This document shows, in pieces, positions 53,510-62,279 of a stretch of 64,000 bases of DNA. Numbering within the stretch: the stretch's first letter is position 1; each line of letters opens with the position of its first letter. The notes beneath the pieces are model-generated. The model searched no databases, had not been told where the DNA came from, and saw only the letters and a list, made by a program, of their open reading frames with translations. A program made the position numbers and the translations under genes. This DNA comes from Enterococcus faecalis_A (GTDB taxonomy: Bacteria > Bacillota > Bacilli > Lactobacillales > Enterococcaceae): positions 434,001-498,000 of the forward strand of contig JBPDWA010000001.1 in NCBI GenBank assembly GCA_051295955.1, in the 5' to 3' direction.

Positions 53510-54555
53510 AGTTATTGAATATATTTATTTTGGAAATTTGAAGTAAAGCGATATTGCCTTGCTACAACAAATTGCATAGAAATGAATATAAATGGAAACT
53601 GTCTGCAAAGTAACTAGTAACAATCTTATTGGTAATGTCTTTTTTTGTTTGTAAATGAAAAAGCATTATAAACAATTTATGAGGACAGAGAGACAAATAA
53701 AAAACTTTTGTTAGTAGCTATATTTAATGTATAACATTAGTCTTTTAGCAGTAAAAACAAAACATATCGACAGTCGACTCAGCCAGTTAGTTACAAAAGC
53801 TATACTGTGTTAATTAGCTAATCTTAAAAATAGGTTGAACATAATTGCTAGTTCAAGTAAGACGTTTGAAAAAATATAAAACGAACAAGTTTAGTCTTTT
53901 TACGAACTAAATCCCTAAAAAGGCTACGTAGCAATCAATAATGAGTAGGAGTTTTTCGCCTGCTTTCCTCGTTCTTTCATGGTAAAAGAGACCTATCCGT
54001 CTTGTCTTACTATTCAAATTTGATTATTTTGGTAACACCTAAAGAAATTCAATTATTTTAATAAAACTAGTATTGAGTTTGTTGATTTCTGAGTAAGTTG
54101 TGGCCGTGCTGGTAGCTTTTAGCCTTGAACTGATTAATAGTGGTTCTAATTGTTGCCGCTGCTATCAAAAAATTTTTTCCTAGATTAAGCAACTAATCAA
54201 AATGAATTTAAAAAATGGAAAACATGGAAATTTTAGAGTCAGAGTTCTTTAAAAAATCGTTGTTTTTGTAATTTTTCGTATCATTGCTCTTTAAACATCA
54301 ACTACGTGAAGAGGGGTAGGACACTTTTAGGGAACCCTTTTTTATAAAGTGTAAAGTGAGGAATTGAATAAGGTCTTTCCGTGCTTGTCCATTGTTCGGC
54401 TCTCCAAAATAAAAAACTTTCTTTAGTGTCTTTTGATCTTCAAATCAAATAGATTTGAAATAATAATTTCTGCTTCTGACGGTGAGTTACAAAAATAGAT
54501 TAATTCTCATTGTAGATGTTTGACAATACACCTTGAATAGCATAACTAACTATTT
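53510..54555. other. 1.05 kb intergenic stretch, likely decayed genes
   Basis: I found no intact gene. Around 54080-54200 a broken frame reads VVAVLVAFSLELINSGSN, reminiscent of a membrane kinase of the DgkA type, but the match is too short to claim. No repeat or RNA gene was recognised. Confidence 0.5.
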
Positions 54556-54597
54556 AAAGAGCTCCCACAAAACTTTTTTGAGTGGGAGCTCTTTATT
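54556..54597. terminator. Terminator after ABC exporter operon
   Basis: AAAGAGCTCCCAC and GTGGGAGCTCTTT pair over 13 bp; A and T tracts on both sides allow bidirectional use. It lies just downstream of the minus-strand ABC gene. Confidence 0.88.
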
Positions 54598-54620
54598 TTT
54601 AGTATTTGAAATCTTCTAAC

Positions 54621-56405
54621 TTAGCTAGCCTGAAATTGACTGTTGTAAAGATCCGCATAAAGGGTTGGGGCTTGAAGTAATTCTTCATGGGTTCCATTTT
54701 CAATAATATCGCCATTTTTCATCACGAGGATTAAATCAGCTTTTTCAATAGTCGACAAGCGATGAGCGATAACGAAGCTGGTCCGATCTTTGGTAACAGT
54801 TTCCATTGCTTCTTGAATGTGCGCTTCGGTTTTTGTATCCACGCTTGAAGTTGCTTCATCTAAAATAACTACTGGCGGATTGGCTAAAATCACCCGTGCA
54901 ATTGTCAGTAATTGTTGCTGACCCTGAGAAAGCGTACCATTATCGCTGGAGATGATGGTATCATAGCCTTTTGGAAGAGTCCGAATAAAATGATCGCATT
55001 GAGCTATTTTTGCAGCTTCTACAATTTCTTCTCTAGTAGCTGTCATTTTTCCGTATGCGATATTGTCAGCTACCGTCCCTTCAAAGAGCCAAGTGTTTTG
55101 CAATACCATTCCAAACAAGCTTCTTAGATTCTGGCGGGAAAGTTTCGTGATATCCGTACCGTCAAATTCAATAACACCGCCGTTTATTTCGTAAAAACGC
55201 ATTAACAAATTGACGAGGGTTGTTTTGCCAGCCCCGGTAGGTCCGACAATAGCGACCATTTTTTTCGGTTCAACTGTAAAGTCAACTTTGTGCATTAAAG
55301 TTTTTTCTGGCGTGTAGCCAAATTTCACTTCTTTGAAATGAATGGCGCCTTTCGGTTCTGTTAAAGCAAGTGGTGCAGCTGCTTGAGCTTGCTCATCTGG
55401 CTCGTCGAGAATATCAAAGACCCGTTCAATAGAAGCCATGGCTGACTGAATTGAGTTAATGACGTAAGACGCCGTTGAAATAGGTTCTGAAATTTGGTTG
55501 ATATATTGCAGATAAGCTTGCAAAAAGCCAATCGTAATACCGCCACTTAAAACGAGAAAGGCTCCGATTACAGCACTGGTAATAAAAGCCAGTTGGTTAA
55601 GAAAACGAATAGCCGGATAAATTGCGAAGTTTAAAAACTGAGCAGTTTTAAAGGCTTGATAATGTTGTTGGTTGATTTGAGTAATTACAGCTTTAGCATT
55701 TTCTTGCTGATTAAATGTTTTAGTGACTAAGTTGCCCGCTAAAAATTCCTCCATTTTCGTATTTAGGTTTCCTAGCTCTTGCTGATTTTGATCAGCAATT
55801 TTTTTATTTTTATTGGATATTTTAGTGGTAACTACGGTACTTACACCAATTAATAAGAAGACAAAAAGCGTTAATTTGACATCAATATACAACAACATGA
55901 GCCCGGCAAACAAAATTGTTACAATCGAAGTGAACAATTGGTTAATTCCGGTCAACAACACTTCAGAAAGTTTGTTTAAACCAGTTGTCGAACGACTGAT
56001 GATATCGCCTACTTGATGCGTATCGAAAAAAGCCATGGGCAATGTTTTAAACTTCTTCGTTACTTCTTTACGGATTCGCAGTGTAACCCGTTCACTTAAG
56101 CTGGCCATGGCATGTTCTTGAATATAAGAGGCCAAGCTGCTGAAAAGTGAAAAGATAAGCAGTAGTAATATCGGTAGGAATAAAGCCTCTTTTACGATGG
56201 TCAGGTTCATCTGAGCCAGTCCGACTTTTTTAATGGCTGCTAATAAATTATCGATCCCGATCGCCATTAGGTAAGTATTGACAACCACTAGCAAATTTCC
56301 AATAAAACTACATAATATTAAACCATAAAAAAGCGGATGCTCAGGTTCAATCATTTTCCAAAAACGGAAGAAGCTTTTAAGATTTAGGTTCATCGTTTTT
56401 TTCAT
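54621..56405 (-). CDS. Heterodimeric ABC exporter half, catalytic-site subunit
   Basis: This 594-residue half-transporter has a membrane domain with six helices and a nucleotide-binding domain. Walker A is GPTGAGKTT, the signature is the non-canonical LSQGQQQLLTIAR, and Walker B has Glu in VVILDEATSSVDT; the H-loop is VIAHRLST. Its partner (56467-58188) shows the opposite pattern, so together they form one normal and one degenerate ATP site. This is the EfrEF/LmrCD/BmrCD design of multidrug exporters. It lies 61 bases after the partner gene. Confidence 0.93.
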   Translation of the reverse strand: MKKTMNLNLKSFFRFWKMIEPEHPLFYGLILCSFIGNLLVVVNTYLMAIGIDNLLAAIKKVGLAQMNLTIVKEALFLPILLLLIFSLFSSLASYIQEHAMASLSERVTLRIRKEVTKKFKTLPMAFFDTHQVGDIISRSTTGLNKLSEVLLTGINQLFTSIVTILFAGLMLLYIDVKLTLFVFLLIGVSTVVTTKISNKNKKIADQNQQELGNLNTKMEEFLAGNLVTKTFNQQENAKAVITQINQQHYQAFKTAQFLNFAIYPAIRFLNQLAFITSAVIGAFLVLSGGITIGFLQAYLQYINQISEPISTASYVINSIQSAMASIERVFDILDEPDEQAQAAAPLALTEPKGAIHFKEVKFGYTPEKTLMHKVDFTVEPKKMVAIVGPTGAGKTTLVNLLMRFYEINGGVIEFDGTDITKLSRQNLRSLFGMVLQNTWLFEGTVADNIAYGKMTATREEIVEAAKIAQCDHFIRTLPKGYDTIISSDNGTLSQGQQQLLTIARVILANPPVVILDEATSSVDTKTEAHIQEAMETVTKDRTSFVIAHRLSTIEKADLILVMKNGDIIENGTHEELLQAPTLYADLYNSQFQAS

Positions 56406-56466
56406 CTATTATCCGCCAAGCTAACGTATCTTGGCGGCTTCACATCCTTTCTTTTTATTGCTTCCA

Positions 56467-58188
56467 TCAGGAAATACCTTGGGATTTCGCAAAGTCTTGA
56501 TAGAAGCTATTTTCTTTTAATAGTTCTTGATGGGTTCCGTGACCGACAATTTTGCCTTTATCAAGTACAATAATTGAATCAGCCTGAATGATCGTACTTA
56601 AACGCTGAGCGACAATTAATAACGTTTTATGGCTCATTCTTTCATGAAGTGCTTTTCGCAAAGCGGCATCTGTTTTGTAATCAAGAGCGGAAAAACTATC
56701 ATCAAAAATGTATAACTCTGCTGGCTTGATTAATGCACGAGCAATACTAATCCGTTGTTTTTGCCCACCGGAAAAATTAGAGCCTCTTTGCGCAGAGAAG
56801 CTGTTAAGTCCTTCAGGCAAAGTTGCCACAAAAGGCGCTAATTGCGAAATTTCCATTGCAGAGTTGAGTTCTGCTGGAGTTGCCTTTTCTTTGCCCATCT
56901 GTAAGTTAGATAAAATAGTTCCACTGAATAAAAAGGCTTTTTGCGGCACATAACTGATAGCATTGCGAATTTCATTTTGCCTTAAATCACGCAAATCCCT
57001 TCCTGCTAAAGTAATGGTTCCTTCTGAGACATCGTGCAATCTGAGCAGCAGACTAATTAAAGAACTTTTTCCTGAGCCGGTTGCACCGACAATCGCCGTT
57101 GTTTTACCTTTGGGAATGCTAAAATGAAGATCGCTTAACACAGGCTCGGCTGATTTGTCATAGCGAAACGTTACATGTTCAAAAGTGACCAAGTTTTCTG
57201 ATGTTGTTTTCGGTAAACATACTGCTTTTGCGGCATCTTTAATTTCGACATCTGCCGTTAACACTTCTTGCAAACGGTGTAAAGAAGCAAGCGAGCGTGG
57301 GATAATTACCAGCACCATAGCAGCAATCATCATGTAAGCCAGCGTCAGTAAAGAATACTCACTAACTGCTGTAACCGTTCCAATTTCTAACTTTTCATTT
57401 GCTACTAAATTTCCGCCAAACCATAAGATAGATGCGTAAACAACACCCATTAGTAAAAAGGCTACTGGAGTAATCCAAGCGAAGATTTTATTGACGCGAC
57501 TCATACGATCTGCATAGATTTTAAATGTATCATTGGTTCGTTTTTCTTCGTATTCTTGATTGTTAAAGGCACGAATCATATTAATCCCAGTAAAAAATTC
57601 CCGCAAAGTAACTGTAATACGATCCATTTTTGGTTGTATACTTAAGGACAAAGGCGTTCCTTTTTTCACTAAATAATAAACCACAATCGTATAAAAAACG
57701 ATGGATGCAAGAGCAATCCAAGCTAAAGTAGCGGAATACATAACAGTCATAGACAAAGCAAAGATACAGATGATAGGCGCCGGAAAGATCAATTGCCAGA
57801 AAAAGAGAATCATATTTTGGACGTTATCTACGTCGCTTGTCATCCGAGTTAAAAGCGATCCCGAACCAAACGCTTCTACATCTTTGATGGATAGTTGTTG
57901 GAATTTATCAAAAAACGCTTCTCGGACTTGGTAGCCGAAACGAGCGGCAATCAGTGCGGATAAGTAGCTGGAAAAAATGGCTGCTACGGTTCCTAACAGT
58001 GCTGCCACCAGCATCTGTAGTCCAATTTGTATGATCGCAGTTTGGTTTTGGGGCGTGACGCCATGATCGATTAGTTTACCTACCAGCTTTGGAACAGCCA
58101 AGGTTCCAATTATTTGTAGACAAATTGCTGCAACGGTCAATAAAACAATTCCAAAATTTTTCTTTATGAATGTTTTCATCAATTTCAT
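56467..58188 (-). CDS. Heterodimeric ABC exporter half, degenerate-site subunit
   Basis: This 573-residue half-transporter starts at the ATG at 58188 with AAAGGAGG upstream; the frame runs 40 codons farther but lies in the promoter. Walker A is GATGSGKSS, the signature FSGGQKQRISIAR is canonical, but Walker B has Asp instead of Glu (LYIFDDSFSALD) and the H-loop His is Gln (IVAQRLST). Both changes mark the degenerate subunit of heterodimers. The divergent MerR gene and promoter match the ChlR-EfrEF locus of Enterococcus faecalis. Confidence 0.93.
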   Translation of the reverse strand: MKLMKTFIKKNFGIVLLTVAAICLQIIGTLAVPKLVGKLIDHGVTPQNQTAIIQIGLQMLVAALLGTVAAIFSSYLSALIAARFGYQVREAFFDKFQQLSIKDVEAFGSGSLLTRMTSDVDNVQNMILFFWQLIFPAPIICIFALSMTVMYSATLAWIALASIVFYTIVVYYLVKKGTPLSLSIQPKMDRITVTLREFFTGINMIRAFNNQEYEEKRTNDTFKIYADRMSRVNKIFAWITPVAFLLMGVVYASILWFGGNLVANEKLEIGTVTAVSEYSLLTLAYMMIAAMVLVIIPRSLASLHRLQEVLTADVEIKDAAKAVCLPKTTSENLVTFEHVTFRYDKSAEPVLSDLHFSIPKGKTTAIVGATGSGKSSLISLLLRLHDVSEGTITLAGRDLRDLRQNEIRNAISYVPQKAFLFSGTILSNLQMGKEKATPAELNSAMEISQLAPFVATLPEGLNSFSAQRGSNFSGGQKQRISIARALIKPAELYIFDDSFSALDYKTDAALRKALHERMSHKTLLIVAQRLSTIIQADSIIVLDKGKIVGHGTHQELLKENSFYQDFAKSQGIS

Positions 58189-58232
58189 GACAGTTCCTCC
58201 TTTAAAAAGTATTTTGGTAGCTACAAGAAATG

Positions 58233-58263
58233 AGTTTACACGTTCAAGTTGCTTGAATGTCAA
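58233..58263 (-). promoter_or_regulatory. MerR-type promoter with 19-bp spacer and inverted repeat
   Basis: On the minus strand TTGACA (58258-58263) and TAAACT (58233-58238) are separated by exactly 19 bases, longer than the usual 17. The spacer carries the inverted repeat TTCAAG-CAA-CTTGAA (58243-58257). This is the classic arrangement through which MerR activators twist DNA to align the -35 and -10. It drives the ABC exporter genes. Confidence 0.85.
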
Positions 58264-58299
58264 TAAGAAAATTGATATCCTTTCTAGGAGGTGATGAAC

Positions 58300-59070
58300 T
58301 TGGAGCAAAAGTACAGTATCAAAGACGTTTCCGGCTTATTGTCTTTGCCTAAATCAACGATTCGTTACTGGGATGAACAGGGATTAATAAAGCCGGCACG
58401 CAAGGAAAATGGCTACCGACAATTTGATTTAGAAGATATTTTTAAAATTTACGATATTGCTTTTTATCGAAAAATGGGAATTTCAATTAAAGACATGCAA
58501 AACCTTTACTTGAAAAAACCAGAAGAATTATTCAACGTTTTAGATGCGACTGAAAGAAAGCTAGCTACGGAAATTCGTGAAATGAAACGAAAATATCAAG
58601 AAATAAAGAAAAAAAAGCAGCACTTTGAACTGCTAGCTCATTTGGAAGCTGGTGTGTTTGTCGATGACGAAATGGACTTTGATCAGCTGATTACCATCGA
58701 TGTCAATAATCGGCAAGATTTAAAAATTTACATGGAATATTCCGCTAGTTTAGGAATTTTTGGCGACGGAACTCCAGAAGCTGAGCTGAAGTACGGCATT
58801 TGCTTGTCAGCAGCAGAAGCAAAAAGAAAAGCAGCATTTGGCTACTTGATTTGGCAGCGATCGACTGCATGTCTTTACAAAAGTTTTCTCCTAAAAGTTC
58901 ATTCTGAGCATACAGCAACAAACAACATTGCCGAATATCAACGTGCGTTAAGCCAGCAAGGCTTTAGGACAGGACAAGTGATTGGCCGTTACTTGTTAAT
59001 TACCACAGAAAATCAGCAACAAGTAGAATATTATCAAGGGTGGATCGAAGTCTTTCCCAAGGCTCATTAA
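58300..59070 (+). CDS. MerR-family transcriptional activator
   Basis: This protein of about 256 residues has the N-terminal MerR motif (YSIKDVSGLLSLPKSTIRYW, GLIKPARKENGYRQF), a helical coiled coil (about 75-120) and a C-terminal effector domain that resembles multidrug-binding domains. The TTG at 58300 has AGGAGG at 8 bases, whereas the ATG at 58294 lies too close to it, so TTG is the likely start. It is divergent from the ABC exporter and probably activates it when a drug binds. A terminator follows. Confidence 0.88.
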   Translation: MEQKYSIKDVSGLLSLPKSTIRYWDEQGLIKPARKENGYRQFDLEDIFKIYDIAFYRKMGISIKDMQNLYLKKPEELFNVLDATERKLATEIREMKRKYQEIKKKKQHFELLAHLEAGVFVDDEMDFDQLITIDVNNRQDLKIYMEYSASLGIFGDGTPEAELKYGICLSAAEAKRKAAFGYLIWQRSTACLYKSFLLKVHSEHTATNNIAEYQRALSQQGFRTGQVIGRYLLITTENQQQVEYYQGWIEVFPKAH

Positions 59071-59109
59071 CTCTGTGACTCTTCTTTTGGCGATAAAAAA
59101 AATAATAAA

Positions 59110-59153
59110 AAAAGTCTGAATAAGGTGTTTGTGCGCTTTCTTCAGGCTTTTTT
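59110..59153 (+). terminator. Terminator after MerR gene
   Basis: AAAAGTCTGAA and TTCAGGCTTTT pair over about 11 bp with one G-T pair and T follow. Confidence 0.75.
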
Positions 59154-59211
59154 AGATAAACAGCATGGTTTTTAGGCAATATCAATGCTAAATGAAAATC
59201 GACTGAATAGC

Positions 59212-60099
59212 TTAAGAAGGCTCTTCGGTTTCTTTGATCAGGCTGACTGAAGACTTGCGGTTATCAGCTACCAATGAAATGGCGAATAAATGTTGATAGT
59301 TTCGTTGAAAATTTTTAGAGAAGCAGCCAGCATATAAAATATTCAACAGATGTGCGATTGAAGTCATGACAGAAAAGTTTCCGATTTTGGAGTAAAGCTT
59401 TTCACGAGTCGACAGGTATAACAAGCAGTCAGCGTAATTGGAAAGCGAGTTGTTGCCAATGCTGGTAAGTAACAAAATAGGAACGTTTTTGGCTTTTAAG
59501 AGGGAAGCGGCTTTTTCTAAGCTCTGCGATTCACCGCTGTATGTAATAAATAGAGCACAGCTATCTGGCTTAGTGTTCGCAGTGTCATACAAATGTTCAC
59601 CGCTTAAGTTACTGACATAAGTCTGATAACCGATGCGGTTCATCCTAAGGGCAAATTCCTGCGCTAATATAAGATTATGGTTGCGGGCGAAAATGCGAAT
59701 AACATTAGCTTTTTCAATCATGTGGACGGCTTTGTAAAGCTGATCGTGATGAAGCAAAGCTAGTGTATCATTAATCGTTTCTGTGGTTAGAACACTCATT
59801 TTAACCGCCACAGTACTGAGAGAGTCGGTCTGGGTAAATGGAAAATTCGCATCGACATCTTTAAAATTATGTTCAGTATAGCGGACCTCTTCACAGTAAG
59901 CCTGCTTTAAAGCACTCCAGCCACTGAATCCTAATTTTTTAGCTACTCTGACTAAAGTAGAAGGGTACGTATAACATTTTTTAGCTGCGATACGAATGGA
60001 AAACTCATGGATGTGTTCAATATTGTTTTTTAAAAAATGAATAACTTGTTCTTCAGCCGGCGTAAATTTTGTTTGTCGTATTTTTTCTTGAATAAGCAT
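59212..60099 (-). CDS. RpiR-family regulator with SIS domain
   Basis: This 295-residue protein has an N-terminal helix-turn-helix (FSIRIAAKKCYTYPSTLVRV, AKKLGFSGWSALKQAY) and a C-terminal SIS sugar-phosphate-binding domain (about 120-260: VIRIFARNHNLILAQEFALR, ALFITYSGESQSLEKAASLL). It is divergent from the EIIC gene at 60353, so it likely controls that gene by sensing a sugar phosphate. The start has GGAACGATC upstream, weak but present. Confidence 0.87.
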   Translation of the reverse strand: MLIQEKIRQTKFTPAEEQVIHFLKNNIEHIHEFSIRIAAKKCYTYPSTLVRVAKKLGFSGWSALKQAYCEEVRYTEHNFKDVDANFPFTQTDSLSTVAVKMSVLTTETINDTLALLHHDQLYKAVHMIEKANVIRIFARNHNLILAQEFALRMNRIGYQTYVSNLSGEHLYDTANTKPDSCALFITYSGESQSLEKAASLLKAKNVPILLLTSIGNNSLSNYADCLLYLSTREKLYSKIGNFSVMTSIAHLLNILYAGCFSKNFQRNYQHLFAISLVADNRKSSVSLIKETEEPS

Positions 60100-60352
60100 C
60101 TGATCGTTCCTTTCGTTATAAAGTAGAGCATTTGAACAGTGTTAAGAAATTTTCGCCTTTTTAACAGTGAAAGTTATAAACAACGTTCAAATATGAGTTA
60201 AGCAATGTCTTAACCTGCTTATTTTTCCTTATAATAATTATATCAGAATAAAAGTAAGGAGTGATAAAAGCGGCGACATGTTTACTTAGTTAGCAGATTG
60301 ATTGTTTTATTTCAAAAAAAGAAAGCTTTCGCTTTAAAAAGGAGAAATTTGA

Positions 60353-61672
60353 ATGAACTTTGAACAACTAGAAGCAAAATTGACACCGATCGCTTATAAA
60401 CTGGATGCAAATCGTTACTTAAAAGCAATTAAACACGGTTTTTTTGTCGTTATGCCTTTGTTGATTATCGGCTCATTATTTTTACTTATTACCCAAATCC
60501 CATTTCAGCCTTATTTAGATTTTATGGCTTCTGTATTAGGGAAGGAGTGGACTGTGCTATTTTTAAAAGTTAATGATGTGACGATGAATGCGATGACTAT
60601 TTTCGTTATCTTAGGGATTGCCGGTGAGTTAGCTAAATATTATCAAGTGGATCGTTACTCGGCTCAAGCAGCTGCTGTAGTGGCTTTTCTGATTTTAACA
60701 CCGTTATCTCAGCAAGACAGTGCCAGTTTTTTACCACTGGAAAATTTTGGAGCTGCCGGTTTATTTGTCGGAATGATCACCGCTATTTTGTCTGTTGAGA
60801 CTTTTCGCTGGATTATCAAAAAAGGCTGGATTATCAAAATGCCGGATACGGTTCCTAATAATGTAGCTGTCTCTTTTTCAGCCCTAATTCCTGGCTTTTT
60901 TGTTATTGCAGTTTTTAATTTGATTCGGATTGGCTTTTTCTTTACTCCTTATGAGACAGCGCAAAATTTTATTTTTGAAGTGCTGCAGACTCCGTTGTTA
61001 GCTTTAGGCAGTTCTTTGCCGGCGACTTTGTTGATTTTATTGTTAGAAGCTCTTCTTTGGTCTTTTGGTATTCATGGTTCTAACGTTATAGGGGCAGTAA
61101 TGCAGCCAATTTGGATTGCTTTAACAGCTGAGAATGCGACAGCTTTCGTTAACGCCGAGCCGTTACCCAATATTGTCAATAATCAATTTTATAGTAACTT
61201 CGTTAAGGTAGGGGGCAGCAGTGCTACGATTGGCTTAGCCCTTGCCTGTTTGTTTTTTTCTAAGTCTTCTCAATTTAAAGCGCTAGGGAAATTATCTTTT
61301 GCACCAGCAATTTTTAATATTAATGAGCCGCTGGTTTTTGGTACACCAATTGTCCTCAATCCCCTTATGCTGATTCCTTTTATTATTGCTCCTCTATTGA
61401 TGTGCCTTGTGGCTTACACTGCGATGGCGCTAGGTTTGGTACCGTTGGCCAATGGGGTGAATTTGCCCTGGACGATGCCGCCGATTATCGCTGGCTTGAT
61501 GGTTTGCGGCTGGCGGGGAGCAGTATTACAGATCGTGCAGATCGCTTTAAGCTTTGGTTTGTATTATCCCTTTTTTAAAATGGAAGATACTAAGGCCTAC
61601 CAAACTGAAACTCAAGTCGTGACTCCATTGACAGACGTCACTGTTGATCTTGGCGAAAAAGTCATCAACTAG
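60353..61672 (+). CDS. PTS cellobiose-type EIIC, orphan
   Basis: This 439-residue EIIC has FFVVMPLLIIGSLFLL, MPDTVPNNVAVSF and FNINEPLVFGTPIVLNP blocks. It starts at an ATG after AAAGGAG. No EIIA or EIIB gene lies beside it, so it must borrow these from another system, possibly the one at 47.5 kb. It is the only gene in the operon, divergent from the RpiR-type regulator. Confidence 0.88.
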   Translation: MNFEQLEAKLTPIAYKLDANRYLKAIKHGFFVVMPLLIIGSLFLLITQIPFQPYLDFMASVLGKEWTVLFLKVNDVTMNAMTIFVILGIAGELAKYYQVDRYSAQAAAVVAFLILTPLSQQDSASFLPLENFGAAGLFVGMITAILSVETFRWIIKKGWIIKMPDTVPNNVAVSFSALIPGFFVIAVFNLIRIGFFFTPYETAQNFIFEVLQTPLLALGSSLPATLLILLLEALLWSFGIHGSNVIGAVMQPIWIALTAENATAFVNAEPLPNIVNNQFYSNFVKVGGSSATIGLALACLFFSKSSQFKALGKLSFAPAIFNINEPLVFGTPIVLNPLMLIPFIIAPLLMCLVAYTAMALGLVPLANGVNLPWTMPPIIAGLMVCGWRGAVLQIVQIALSFGLYYPFFKMEDTKAYQTETQVVTPLTDVTVDLGEKVIN

Positions 61673-62215
61673 CTTTTAAGCCTGACAATGGCATGCACAG
61701 TTAATAATCCCGCTTGGCTGTATTAGCCTTCTTTTTTGTAATTCTTAGAATAGGAGCCCGCTAATCCATTGCGTCGCTCTTATTCTAGAGCGTTTGCTTT
61801 ATTTTCAGGAAAGGAATGATGCCATTTTCGTTTTTAAGTACTTTACTGGTGAAGCCAGTCTTCTTTTATTGAATACTAAAAATGAAATATCCAGTCAAAA
61901 GAGAGCGGAACTACTCAAAAAACATGAACTTGACGAGGGATTCGCTCAAATATTGACTGAACAATGTTAATATGTCGGACTTTTTGTTCTTTTAGATTAA
62001 ATGTGTACATATGTTTCATTGAATTATTAAAATTTAATAAAATAATCAACACTAATTAACGATCAGCCACTAAAAGTATTTATTTGTTACCTGTGCCTAG
62101 CTATTGGTAATTTCATCCTTTGCTTGAAGATTTCCGCAAAAAAATAGTACTTGGTATTAATTTTGAGTAGTTAAGAGTATGAGAATTTAAAAAAATTCAT
62201 TTTAATATCAACAAT
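61673..62215. other. Intergenic stretch with a short broken frame
   Basis: An imperfect 12-bp hairpin (TAGAATAGGAGC and GCTCTTATTCTA) lies at 61746-61787. A frame without a start at about 61806-61966 reads KYFTGEASLLLLNTKNEISS and ends in a stop; I cannot identify it. The remainder is AT-rich. Confidence 0.45.
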
Positions 62216-62248
62216 AAGATTAACATATGGTAAAATTAAGATTAACAT
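62216..62248 (+). promoter_or_regulatory. Direct repeats 22 bases apart
   Basis: AAGATTAACAT occurs at 62216-62226 and again at 62238-62248. The 22-base period puts both on the same DNA face, as for a dimeric response regulator. They lie just upstream of the surface-protein gene. Confidence 0.4.
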
Positions 62249-62279
62249 TTAATAAATATTTATAAAAAGGAGTGGTGCG

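Noticed and set aside
54080..54200. Possible DgkA-like fragment
   Set aside because: Only about 18 residues resemble the family and the frame is broken.
61806..61966. Short open stretch KYFTGEASLLLLNTKNEISS without a start codon
   Set aside because: Too short to identify; mentioned only as possible debris.
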